Source of the DNA: DATKRB01 sp035532415
GTDB taxonomy: Bacteria; Actinomycetota; Acidimicrobiia; Acidimicrobiales; RAAP-2
Direction of reading: 5' to 3'
NCBI GenBank assembly: GCA_035532415.1
Contig: DATKRB010000006.1
Location: 1 to 64,000 of the forward strand
Length of the DNA: 64,000 nt
The translations under genes were made by a program, and so were the position numbers. Positions 8,034-16,558 of this stretch are shown piece by piece. The notes beneath the pieces are model-generated. The model did not search any database, was not told where the DNA came from, and saw nothing but the letters and a program-made list of their open reading frames with translations. The first letter of the stretch is position 1. The number at the start of each line of letters is the position of its first letter.

Positions 8034-8903
8034 ATGGAACGCCTGCGAGGCAAGTCGGTCGTCGTCACCGGAGCGGGTCGTGGCATCGGGGCTGCGTACG
8101 CTCGGCTGGTTGCCGCCGTGATCGTGAACGACATCGACGAGGATCCCGCTGCAGCGGTAAGTGGGGGAGATCTCGTCTGCTGGTGGACAGGCCATCGTTT
8201 GCCCTACCGACGTGTCGAAATGGCGCGAGGCGGAACAGCTGATCGAATGCTGCGTGTCAGAGACAGGTCGCATCGACGGGTTGGTGAACAATGCCGGACT
8301 GTTCGACATGTCGCTGCCAGGCGAGGCGAACCCTGCGCAGCTCGAGGCGATCCTCTCTGTGAACGGGGTGGGTGTGGCGGCATGCGGGCCCCACGCCATT
8401 CGCCACATGGTCGGACAGGGCACTGGCTCGATCGTGAGCGTCGTTTCGGGAGGGCATTTCGGACTACCTAACATGTCGGCCTATGCAGCCAGCAAGGAAG
8501 CGGTTGCGTCACTGACCTGCACGTGGCGCTCGAGCTTCAGGGGCACCGGGCTCCGGGTGAACGCGACCCCGCCACTGGCGCGGACTCGGATGGGGGGACG
8601 GGGACCTCGTTCCTCGAATCGCACGGCTCGGAACGGTTGCCCACCAAACCTCACCCGAGCCGGAGGTCAACGCCCCCGTGGCCATCTTTCTCCTTTCCGA
8701 TCGCGCCCGTGACATCACCGGGCAGATCGTCCGAATCGAGAGGACGCAATTGGCGCTGGTCGCTCACCCGGTCGTGCTCGATCCGGTCCTCGAACGGGAC
8801 CAGTGGACATTGGAGGCGTTAAGGGAGGCGCTCGATCAGACGTGTCGCGACCGCCTGGTTCCGCTGGGCATGACACCCCTCCTGCGAGCCGAATACCTCA
8901 GTC
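8034..8903 (+). pseudogene. Short-chain dehydrogenase/reductase, decayed
   Basis: ATG 8034, with GAGGG upstream, gives MERLRGKSVVVTGAGRGIGA, the Rossmann TGxxxGIG motif. After a small deletion (VIVNDIDEDPAAAV) the frame shifts near 8160. The second frame has DVSKWREAEQLIECC, GLVNNAGLFDMSLPG (NNAG motif) and the catalytic region SAYAASKEAVASLT (YxxSK). Further shifts near 8560-8660 lead to a third frame ending VAIFLLSDRARDITGQIV, the usual SDR C-terminus. At least three lesions make it non-functional. The original role was probably a 3-hydroxyacyl or alcohol dehydrogenase of the surrounding catabolic region (inference). Confidence 0.8.
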
Positions 8904-8950
8904 GAAGCTCTGGGATGGGCGGGCCAGCGAGTTCCCAGGCGCGTAACGGG

Positions 8951-10138
8951 TCAGTCGTCGATTGCGGCAAGCACCAGCGTCTGGAAATCCATGGCGACGG
9001 GCAGGTTCTCCTCGGCGTTGGAGACCTGCATCATGAGAACGGACAGCAGGTCCTCTGAGGGATCGGCTGACCACCACGAGCCGAAGTACCCGCCCCAGCC
9101 GAAGCTGCCCAACGACGCCAGTCCGGGCGTGCAACTCTGGTCATCGACGATGGAGACCCCGAGGCCATAGCCACGGTAGGTGAAGAACAGCCGTCCCTGG
9201 TTCCGGGTCGTGGCGCGTTGGGCGGCAGTGAGCTGGTCCGTCGTCATGAGCTCGATCGTCTTTCGCGACAGCACCCGGGTCCCCTCGAGAACACCCCCGT
9301 TCAGGAGCATGCGGCCGAAACGGGCGTAGTCGGCCGCGGTGCTGACGAGGCCCCCGGCCCCCGAGGGGAACGCGGGGTTGCGTAGCCACCGCTCGTGGTG
9401 TGCGAACGGGTCAGGGACAAGGCCGCCGTTGGGGCCCTGGTGGTAGGGGACGGCGAGGCGGCTTGGCTCGACCGCTCGGAAGGCGGTCTTCGTCATTGTC
9501 AGGGGCTCGAACAACCGTTCTCGAAGGGCGTCGGGGAAGGGCAGCCCCGTCACCCGCGAGATCAAGAGGCCCAGCACGTCGTGGGAGATCCCATAGGCGA
9601 ACCTGGATCCAGGCTGGAAGAGGAGCGGGAGAGAGCCCAGTCTCGCGATCCACTCGTCACCGGTCAATTCAGAGGTCCACAGCTCGCCAATGTCGCGGAG
9701 GGCATCGCCGAGCGGCCCACGGAGCCTCCCTGCCGAGATGAGCCCGCTGCGGTGCGTGCACAGGTCCCGAAGCGTGATCGGTCGCTCCAGGGGCTCGACG
9801 TCGTCGAGTGCCGCAGCTGGCCGGCGAATAACCGGGCGACCGGCGAGCTCGGGAAGCCAGGAATCGACTGGATCATCCAACCGCAGAGCGCCTTCTTCGA
9901 CGAGCGTCAGCGCTGCTGTGACGGTGACCGGCTTTGTCATGGAGGCGATGCGGAACAGCGTGTCGGGCTGCATCGGGTCGCCCGACTCGAGGTCCCTGAA
10001 CCCCCGAGCCTCCCGATAGGCCACCTCGCCGTGGCGTTCCACCAGGACAACGGCGCCGGAGATCATTCCCTCATCGATGCGGCGATCAAGCATGGACGCA
10101 ATTCGGGCCAACCTGCCCTCGGACATTCCTGAGCTCAT
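8951..10138 (-). CDS. Serine beta-lactamase-fold hydrolase (class C-like esterase/peptidase family)
   Basis: This 395-residue member of the beta-lactamase/transpeptidase superfamily has start ATG 10138 after AAGGGAG at 6-base spacing. The Ser-x-x-Lys motif is SMTK in TLFRIASMTKPVTVTAALTL. The second motif position carries Tyr in RFAYGISHDVLGLLISRVTG. The third motif (usually KTG/HxG) appears as GWGG in SFGWGGYFGSWWSAD. There is no signal peptide, so a cytosolic esterase such as the EstB type is more likely than a secreted beta-lactamase. It is transcribed divergently from the transporter gene at 10470, with a 15-base-arm palindrome between them. The substrate is unknown. Confidence 0.85.
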   Translation of the reverse strand: MSSGMSEGRLARIASMLDRRIDEGMISGAVVLVERHGEVAYREARGFRDLESGDPMQPDTLFRIASMTKPVTVTAALTLVEEGALRLDDPVDSWLPELAGRPVIRRPAAALDDVEPLERPITLRDLCTHRSGLISAGRLRGPLGDALRDIGELWTSELTGDEWIARLGSLPLLFQPGSRFAYGISHDVLGLLISRVTGLPFPDALRERLFEPLTMTKTAFRAVEPSRLAVPYHQGPNGGLVPDPFAHHERWLRNPAFPSGAGGLVSTAADYARFGRMLLNGGVLEGTRVLSRKTIELMTTDQLTAAQRATTRNQGRLFFTYRGYGLGVSIVDDQSCTPGLASLGSFGWGGYFGSWWSADPSEDLLSVLMMQVSNAEENLPVAMDFQTLVLAAIDD

Positions 10139-10469
10139 GCCGGGCTCCCTTCGGCCTCTTGGAGCGACCCGCCTCCTTGACGAGGCCGCGCTCATGATCC
10201 GGCAGTCCGGATCTTCTGTCAACTACAGTTAAAGTTCAGCGCGCACGACGACCACAAGCGCGTCCAAGTACGAGCTTCCGCACTTGGACGCGCTTGACCT
10301 CATCAGTCCCCGCCGCGTCGACCCGGTGGACGGAACGGGGTAGGGATTATGCTGCGCACGAGTGCGGTGCGGTGCGGCCGGTCGAGAGGCCACCGAACGC
10401 CGCAGTGCGTCGCCCGGGCAGGGCGTTGCATTGGCCTGAGATCGCGTACACCATTCAGGGGGCGAAGTC
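10139..10469. other. Divergent intergenic region between hydrolase and transporter genes
   Basis: This 331-base region contains a perfect palindrome (10255-10296) and a weak promoter-like pair, TGGACG (10327-10332) and TATGCT (10348-10353), with only a 15-base spacer. No gene is supported. Confidence 0.5.
10255..10296. promoter_or_regulatory. Perfect 15-bp-arm palindrome, candidate operator
   Basis: CAAGCGCGTCCAAGT (10255-10269) and its exact reverse complement ACTTGGACGCGCTTG (10282-10296) flank a 12-base spacer. There is no following T-run, and the palindrome lies between two divergent gene starts. That argues for a protein-binding site rather than a terminator. Part of it, including the TTCCGCA of the spacer, matches the motif at 4862-4884 before the solute-binding protein gene. 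Confidence 0.5.
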
Positions 10470-13343
10470 GTGCATAGTCTACTTCCGTTCATCGTGATCG
10501 GCCTAGTCTCGGGTTCGGTCTATGGGTTAGCTGCGACTGGCCTGGTCCTGACGTACAAGACCTCCGGGATCTTCAACTTCGCCCATGGATCGGTCGCCGC
10601 CGTTTCCGTATTCGTCTTCTACTTCCTTCACGTTGAGCACAACGTCGCATGGCCGGTAGCCGCAGGTTTCTGCGTCCTGGTACTCGGGCCCGCCATGGGA
10701 CTGCTGCTCGAGCGACTGGCTCGTCTGCTCGCCACCGTCAGTGACACGCAGAAAATCGCCTCCACCATCGGCATCGTGCTGCTCGTGCTCGGCCTCGGAC
10801 AGATCTGGTATCCGACCGCTCCGCAGGTGCCGCCTTACTTTCCGACTACCACGGTTCGGGTGCTCGGTGTCAACGTGGGATACGACCAGATCATCGTCAT
10901 CGTCGTTTCGCTCGTCGCCACCGCGGTCCTCTATTACTTCTTTCGGTTCGTGCGCCTGGGCGTCGCGATGCGGGGGGTGGTGGACGACAGCGACCTGCTC
11001 GCGATGAACGCTCAGAACCCGAACATGGTCCGACGCTGGGCCTGGGTCATCGGCGCTGTCTTCGCGTCGATGTCCGGGATCCTGTTGGCGCCAAGCCTCA
11101 GTCTCGACGCGACCCTGCTCACCCTGCTCGTGGTGCAGGCATTCGGCGCCGCCGCGATCGGGTACTTCTCGAGCCTTCCGCTGACCTACATCGGCGGCCT
11201 CGTGATTGGCATCCTCGGCGCACTCTCGACGAAGTACGTCGCCGAGGTGCCGTCTCTGTCGGGCCTGCCCGTTTCGTTGCCTTTCATCGTGCTGTTCATT
11301 GTCTTGATCGTGACGCCGCGGGCCCGGCTGGCAAGCAGGCGCTTCGTCCCGTCAAAGACCCTGCCGGATGCCTGGTACGCACCGCTCCGTCCGCGTCTGG
11401 CCTTCGCGGGAATGTTTCTCGTCTTGCTGTGTGCCATACCGGGCTTCGCCGGCTCCAACCTGCCCGTCTACTCCGCGGGCCTGGTTGACGTGATCCTGTT
11501 CCTCTCACTCGGTTTGTTGATCCGGCACGCCGGACAGGTCTCGCTGTGTCAGTACGCGTTCGCAGCTGTCGGCGCTGCTTCGATGGCTCACTTCACCACG
11601 GGTCTGGGGATCCCATGGCTTGTCTCGATCCTCCTGGCAGGGTTGATCGCGATCCCGGTCGGAGCCGTTGTCGCCATTCCGGCCATTCGGCTTACGGGGG
11701 TGTTCCTGGCCCTGGCAACCCTCGGATTCGGCATCTTGATGTCGAGCACGTTCTACACCGAGAGCTGGATGTTCGGCCCGAACACCGGCGGCGTGGCGGC
11801 CTCGAGGCCGCATCTCGGGAGCCTGCCGGTGGGCAGCGATAGGGGCTTCTACTACGTGATCCTCGTCTTCTTGCTTGGCACCGTGGCGCTCGTGATGTTC
11901 ATCAAGGAGGGGAGGCTCGGGCGAATCCTGCGCGCCATGTCAGATTCGCCGCTTGCGTTGGAGACGCACGGCGCGACAGTCAATGTCGCGCGCGTTCTGA
12001 TCTTCTGTATCTCGTCGTTCGTGGCCTCGATCTCCGGCGCGCTCACAGCGAGCCTCTTTCACTTCGCCGTGCCCAGCGAGTTCGCGTCGTTCAACTCCCT
12101 CACGCTGGTGGCCTTGCTTGTCATCATCATTGCCGGTGCACCCTGGTACGCCGTCATCGCAGCCTTCAACCTCGAAATTCTTCCGATGTACATCAACCTG
12201 GGGAACATCACCGTCTATTTGTCCATGCTCTTCGGTGCATCCGCGATGATCTTCCCGGCACTGACCCCCCACTTGAAGCACATTGGCATGCCACCGGTGT
12301 TGCGGCGGGGGGTCGAACGGCTCGACAGGCTCATGGGGGGTGGGAGGCCAAGGATCCTCGCGCCCGCGTCACCGGGTGGTGACGGAGGGGTCGTCGGTGG
12401 TCTCGTGGCCGAGGTGCGCACGTCCCCGACGAATCCCGAGATCAGACGAGCCGCGACAGCGGGAGGGGACCAGCAGGTCGACGCCACGGCGCCACAGGCA
12501 GGCTGGCCGGTCGAGAAGGGGGCCGGACTCGAGGTCCGAAACCTCTCGGTGTACTACGGCGGCGTGGCAGCGGTGCTGGACTTCAGCCTGAAGGCGCCCA
12601 CCGGCCGGATCACGGGCCTGATCGGTCCGAACGGGGCCGGCAAGACCACCACATTCAACGCGTGTTGTGGCCTGCTGAAGCCGACCGACGGAGAAATCTG
12701 GATTCACGGCGAGAACGTGTCGCGCGATGGTCCCGCTGAACGGGCCCGAAGAGGTTTGGGCCGTACGTTCCAACGGGTGGAACTCTTCAACTCCCTATCG
12801 GTGATCCAGAACGTGGCGATGGGCCGAGAGGCGATATTGGCTGGTCGGAATCCGGTCCGGCACCTGCTGACGCGCCGCGGCGATCGACAGGTGGTCGACG
12901 ATTCCGTGTTTGAGGCGATCGAGCTCACCGGGATCAGGGCCATCCAGGATCGTGCCGTTTCCGATATCTCGACGGGACAGCGGCGTCTCGTCGAGTTGGC
13001 TCGGGTGCTCGCCGGTCCCTTCGACCTGATCCTGCTCGATGAGCCGTCCTCCGGTTTGGATCAGGGCGAGACGGAGCGGTTCGGACAGATCCTGGCGAGA
13101 GTTGTCTCGCAACGAGGCATCGGACTCCTCGTCGTCGAGCACGACATGTCCCTCGTTCGTCAGATTTGCGACATCGTGTACGTCCTCGACTTCGGCCAAC
13201 ACATCTTCGAGGGGCCGCCGGCTGAGATGCTGCGGAGCGAGGTGGTGAAGGCGGCCTACCTCGGTTCGGAAGGTGTGGAGGAGTCGGAACTCGCGTCGCA
13301 GGAGGTCACAGCGGGCGCAGGCGAGACGAGCCCGGCCTCCTGA
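10470..13343 (+). CDS. Fused LivH-LivM-LivG branched-chain-amino-acid-type ABC transporter protein
   Basis: This 957-residue polypeptide joins three transporter parts. Residues about 1-285 are a LivH-type permease (GSVYGLAATGLVLTYKTSGI, then NFAHGSVAAVSVF). Residues about 300-615 are a LivM-type permease (LLIRHAGQVSLCQYAFAAVG, GVFLALATLGFGIL). After a polar linker of about 75 residues, residues about 690-935 are a LivG-type ATPase: Walker A GPNGAGKTTT, signature ISTGQRRLVELARVL, Walker B LILLDEPSSGLD and H-loop VVEHDM. The start is GTG 10470, preceded by a G-rich site. The partner ATPase LivF is on the opposite strand, ending 64 bases downstream. It imports an organic solute across the inner membrane; the nearby CoA-ligase genes suggest a carboxylate (inference). 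Confidence 0.92.
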   Translation: MHSLLPFIVIGLVSGSVYGLAATGLVLTYKTSGIFNFAHGSVAAVSVFVFYFLHVEHNVAWPVAAGFCVLVLGPAMGLLLERLARLLATVSDTQKIASTIGIVLLVLGLGQIWYPTAPQVPPYFPTTTVRVLGVNVGYDQIIVIVVSLVATAVLYYFFRFVRLGVAMRGVVDDSDLLAMNAQNPNMVRRWAWVIGAVFASMSGILLAPSLSLDATLLTLLVVQAFGAAAIGYFSSLPLTYIGGLVIGILGALSTKYVAEVPSLSGLPVSLPFIVLFIVLIVTPRARLASRRFVPSKTLPDAWYAPLRPRLAFAGMFLVLLCAIPGFAGSNLPVYSAGLVDVILFLSLGLLIRHAGQVSLCQYAFAAVGAASMAHFTTGLGIPWLVSILLAGLIAIPVGAVVAIPAIRLTGVFLALATLGFGILMSSTFYTESWMFGPNTGGVAASRPHLGSLPVGSDRGFYYVILVFLLGTVALVMFIKEGRLGRILRAMSDSPLALETHGATVNVARVLIFCISSFVASISGALTASLFHFAVPSEFASFNSLTLVALLVIIIAGAPWYAVIAAFNLEILPMYINLGNITVYLSMLFGASAMIFPALTPHLKHIGMPPVLRRGVERLDRLMGGGRPRILAPASPGGDGGVVGGLVAEVRTSPTNPEIRRAATAGGDQQVDATAPQAGWPVEKGAGLEVRNLSVYYGGVAAVLDFSLKAPTGRITGLIGPNGAGKTTTFNACCGLLKPTDGEIWIHGENVSRDGPAERARRGLGRTFQRVELFNSLSVIQNVAMGREAILAGRNPVRHLLTRRGDRQVVDDSVFEAIELTGIRAIQDRAVSDISTGQRRLVELARVLAGPFDLILLDEPSSGLDQGETERFGQILARVVSQRGIGLLVVEHDMSLVRQICDIVYVLDFGQHIFEGPPAEMLRSEVVKAAYLGSEGVEESELASQEVTAGAGETSPAS

Positions 13344-13406
13344 CCTTCCGGATCGGCGCTCACGCTCCGTCGATTGTGAGAGCGTCCGTGCTGGGCCGCC
13401 CGAGTC

Positions 13407-14153
13407 TCAGAGCTCGACGCCCAGATAGCGCTCGAAGATCTCCTCCCCGCTGAGCTCGTCCGACGATCCGGAGAACGCGATTCGGCCGTGGTTTAAGAGA
13501 TAGACCGAGTCTGCGAGCGCAAGGGCGCGGGTGACGTACTGCTCGACAATGACGAGAGAGGTTCCATCCTTTGCCACCTGCTCGAGGAACTGGAAGAGCC
13601 CGTCGACCACGAGCGGTGCCAGGCCCATCGAGGCTTCGTCAACAAGCACGAGCTTGGGGTTCGAGATGTACGCACGCACAATGGCCAGCATCTGCTGCTC
13701 GCCGCCGCTCAGGCTGCCCGCCGTCTGGTTCATTCGGCTCCCGAGAATCGGAAACGAGGCCGCGGCCTTGTCGAAGGTCTCCTTGACGCGTGCCCTCCCC
13801 TTGGGGGAGAAGAGGTTGAGGTTCTCTCGGAGGGTCAGCGAAGGGAAGATCCCACGGCCTTCGGGGATCAGGCACACGCCGCGGCGAGCCATGTGGTACA
13901 TGCGCATGCCGGTCACGTCCTCGCCGCCGAGGAGCACCTGCCCCTCGGCGGGCTTCAAGAGCCCCGAGATGGTGCGCAGCAGGGTAGTCTTGCCGGCACC
14001 GTTGGGGCCGAGGAGTGCAATAACCGAGCCCGGTGGGCATTCCATGGAGACGTCCCAGAGCACCGTCACGTCGCCGTAGCCGACGGTCACGTTGCGCACC
14101 TCGAGCATTCCGCCCCTTTCGCCGCAGTCCAAGGAGTATCGTTCGTCAGCCAT
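13407..14153 (-). CDS. livF: LivF-type ABC transporter ATP-binding protein
   Basis: This 248-residue ATPase is the second nucleotide-binding subunit of the Liv-type importer. Walker A is GPNGAGKTTL, the Q-loop region is GVCLIPEGRGIFPSLTLREN, the signature is LSGGEQQMLAIVRAY and Walker B is LVLVDEASMGL. The switch position reads VIVEQYV, with Gln rather than His, as is usual for LivF. ATG 14153 has AAGGA 6 bases upstream. The internal ATG 14108 (MLEVRNVTVGYG) has a GGGGCGGA site and is an alternative start. It is convergent with the LivHMG fusion rather than co-transcribed, unlike the usual livKHMGF order. Confidence 0.92.
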   Translation of the reverse strand: MADERYSLDCGERGGMLEVRNVTVGYGDVTVLWDVSMECPPGSVIALLGPNGAGKTTLLRTISGLLKPAEGQVLLGGEDVTGMRMYHMARRGVCLIPEGRGIFPSLTLRENLNLFSPKGRARVKETFDKAAASFPILGSRMNQTAGSLSGGEQQMLAIVRAYISNPKLVLVDEASMGLAPLVVDGLFQFLEQVAKDGTSLVIVEQYVTRALALADSVYLLNHGRIAFSGSSDELSGEEIFERYLGVEL

Positions 14154-14302
14154 TGTGCGTCCTTGGCGCTGCGTCTCGAGGCATTGGACAGCCCGGTTTC
14201 TGGGGAGGGGGCCCGCCAGCTGGGAAAGTACGATCACGTCTGAAATCAGCCCGAGCAACGGCGGGGTGCCGGCGGGGCAATGACAAGAGAAAGAGGGTTG
14301 GT

Positions 14303-14611
14303 GTGCGGGTAAAGGTGGGCAGCCGGCTCCGAAGCGTCGTGTGCGAGACCGAGGTCATCGTGACCCGCGCTCCCGCCTCTGATCTGGAGCCTTGCTGCGG
14401 CGGGCACCAGATGCTCGCAGAGGGCATGGAGCCGCCCGTCGGTGCTCGCTCGGATCCCGAGGCTTCGTCGGGTACCCAGCTCGGAAAGCGCTACGCCGAT
14501 CCCGATCTCGGGCTGGAGCTGCTCGTGACGAAGGGCGGCCAGGGCACGCTGACGCTCAACGGCGCCCCGCTGCAGGTGCAGCAAGCAAAGAGCCTGCCGG
14601 CTTCGGACTGA
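14303..14611 (+). CDS. Small protein of unknown function next to acyl-CoA ligase remnant
   Basis: GTG 14303, with AAAGAGGG upstream, opens a 102-residue frame: VRVKVGSRLRSVVCETEVIV, then PCCGGHQML, then GKRYADPDLGLELLVTKGGQ and GTLTLNGAPLQVQQAKSLPA. The sequence has coding character (hydrophobic beta-like strands, a Cys pair) and resembles small proteins I associate with adenylate-forming-enzyme genes in actinobacteria. I cannot name the family. It is immediately upstream of a decayed AMP-ligase, possibly its former operon partner. Confidence 0.55.
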   Translation: MRVKVGSRLRSVVCETEVIVTRAPASDLEPCCGGHQMLAEGMEPPVGARSDPEASSGTQLGKRYADPDLGLELLVTKGGQGTLTLNGAPLQVQQAKSLPASD

Positions 14612-14639
14612 GGCGATCGGCATCGGCGGTCCCGATGCT

Positions 14640-15240
14640 CCCATCGGTGTCGCGTCGGCTCGCCGCGACCCGGACTGGCACATCCGTCACGCCCGGTGCG
14701 CCAGCCACCACGGGCCAGGACCCGGTGGTCGATATCTACCGCCGCCACGAGCTGGAAGGCATCCTCACCCAGACCCGACCGGCCGCGTCGGTCACGGTCG
14801 CCGAGTACGCCGCCATCCGCACGCCGCCGCCTTCGACGAGTTGCTGGAAGACCGCAGGCACGAACCACCGGCGAGGCCCCTCCTTCGGGGCGAACGCGCT
14901 GGGTGGACCCCGTGGCCGGAGGCGCTGGCGACCGACCCGGACGCGGTCGAACCAGAGCCGCTCGACCCCGACGCGCCGGCGCTGATCCTGTTCCCTGCGG
15001 GCACGACGTCGGCGCCCAAGGGTGCCGTGCACTCGTCGCGCACGCTCGTCGCCGATACCCGTCAGCTGGGGGAGGCGTGGACGCTGAGCTAGCGGGACCG
15101 GATCCATCTCCCGGTCCCGATCGCCCACATCACCGGAGTGGAGTTTGGGCTCCTGCGCCCCGCCTACACCGCCGGCTCGGTTCCTGTCCCGGATGGACCT
15201 GTTGCCGGTCACGGCACTAGGTTGACTACGATGGTGGCCG
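14640..15240 (+). pseudogene. AMP-forming acyl-CoA synthetase, decayed fragment
   Basis: Reading across frames gives DPVVDIYRRHELEGILTQTR, then WTPWPEALATDPDAVEPEPL, then DAPALILFPAGTTSAPKGAV. The last is a degraded form of the adenylate-forming signature TSGTTGxPKG. An in-frame TAG near 15090 interrupts WTLS-RDRIHLPVPIAHITG. The 5' and 3' thirds of a normal ligase (about 500 residues) are missing. It is a remnant only. Confidence 0.75.
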
Positions 15241-15355
15241 GCAAGCGGGGGATCACGGGGGCGACGCCCAAGCGGCCCGGCGAACGTGTCCGCTCGCTCC
15301 GTTCCAACTCCAACGACGTCTTCGAGCCGCTGAGCGCGGCCGGCATCCTCTGAGC

Positions 15356-16348
15356 ATGCGGGACCAAGAGGCCGACAGCGCCCTGTTGGTGGACGACGAC
15401 TTCTACGATCCCGAGACAAAGGAGTGGTGGGAGCACGAGACGCTGTGGTTCTGGTGGTTCAACGCCGAGCGGCGGCTGGGCGCCTGGCACTACCACTATC
15501 TTCGTCCCAACATCGGGGTCACCGGCGGCGGGCTGTTCATCTTCGACGACACCGCCTGGTCGCACCTCGAGGTGCCCTACTACTTCAACTGGTCGAACAT
15601 GCCGCTGCCGGCCGAGCGGTCACTGCGCGATTTCACCTTCCCCGAGGGGGAGCGTTTCGAGATGGTCGACCCGCTGCGCCACTATCGCATCACGTACCGC
15701 GACCGCGACAGCATCGACCTATCCCTCGACTGGCGCGCCGTGACCAATCCGTGGGTGCGGGTCAGCGCCCAGCCCCACACCCGCGCTGGTGACCAGTCCG
15801 AGAAGCCCCGCCACCTCGACCAGTTCGGCCGTGTCACCGGCACTCTCCAGCTCCATGGGGAGACGATCCCGGTCGACTGCTACGCGATGCGTGACCGGTC
15901 GTGGTGGCACCTGCGACCCGAGCTGTGGAAGCGCGGAGGCGGCACCAGCACCTACATCACCTGCATGTCCGACCCCGAGACGGCGTTCTTCGGCGCCGGC
16001 CAGGGCGGCTTTCTTCTGCTCGACGGGGTTCGTCGGCCTCTTGTTTCGGGCTCCGTGCGGCGCGAACGCGACCCCGAGTGGGGTTTCATGACCAGGATCA
16101 TCGTGACTGGGACCGACAGCGAGGGTCGCTCCTTCGAGGCGGTTGGCGAGAGCGTGAGCCGCATGGTCATTCCCATCTCCGGGGTCGCCGGCATCTGCTG
16201 GCAGAGCCTGGTGCGCTACGATTTCAACGGCGTGGAGGCCTTCGGCGACGACCAGGATGCGTGGCCCCTCAATACGTGGGCCGCCTTCCGCCGGACGCAG
16301 AAGGGCCTCCCCGACGGGCGGGCCGGCCGGTTCGGGCCGATCGACTGA
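15356..16348 (+). CDS. Conserved hypothetical protein (DUF7064-like, lipocalin/hydroxysteroid-type beta protein)
   Basis: This 330-residue protein starts at ATG 15356 and has many aromatic residues: WWEHETLWFWWFNAERRLGA, RPNIGVTGGGLFIFDD and MRDRSWWHLRPELW. There is no signal peptide or membrane segment. The pattern fits the two-domain beta-rich proteins annotated DUF7064/DUF7065, often found in actinobacterial steroid and lipid catabolic gene sets. This is an association from memory, not a computed match. It lies 210 bases upstream of an amidohydrolase gene on the same strand, consistent with a catabolic operon. No reaction can be assigned. Confidence 0.6.
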   Translation: MRDQEADSALLVDDDFYDPETKEWWEHETLWFWWFNAERRLGAWHYHYLRPNIGVTGGGLFIFDDTAWSHLEVPYYFNWSNMPLPAERSLRDFTFPEGERFEMVDPLRHYRITYRDRDSIDLSLDWRAVTNPWVRVSAQPHTRAGDQSEKPRHLDQFGRVTGTLQLHGETIPVDCYAMRDRSWWHLRPELWKRGGGTSTYITCMSDPETAFFGAGQGGFLLLDGVRRPLVSGSVRRERDPEWGFMTRIIVTGTDSEGRSFEAVGESVSRMVIPISGVAGICWQSLVRYDFNGVEAFGDDQDAWPLNTWAAFRRTQKGLPDGRAGRFGPID

Positions 16349-16558
16349 CGCACGTAGGCCGGACGCACCCGCACGACGCCCCCGGGCGTCCGAGTGGCGT
16401 GTCTTTCGGCCCGCGCCCCGGGGCGCCCCGGAACGCGTTTCCCTGCTGGAATGCGGTTCTCCTCTTCCATCGGAGGAGGTGCGACACCTACGGTTGACAT
16501 CGACACGACCGTTTCGGGCAGTGGGCCGGCCTCGGCGTGTTGCGCGAAGGGAGCGAGC

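Noticed and set aside
13344..13406. Hairpin between LivHMG and livF as a bidirectional terminator
   Set aside because: Only a short imperfect stem (CTCAC/GTGAG) is visible, with no T-run on either strand; too weak to annotate.
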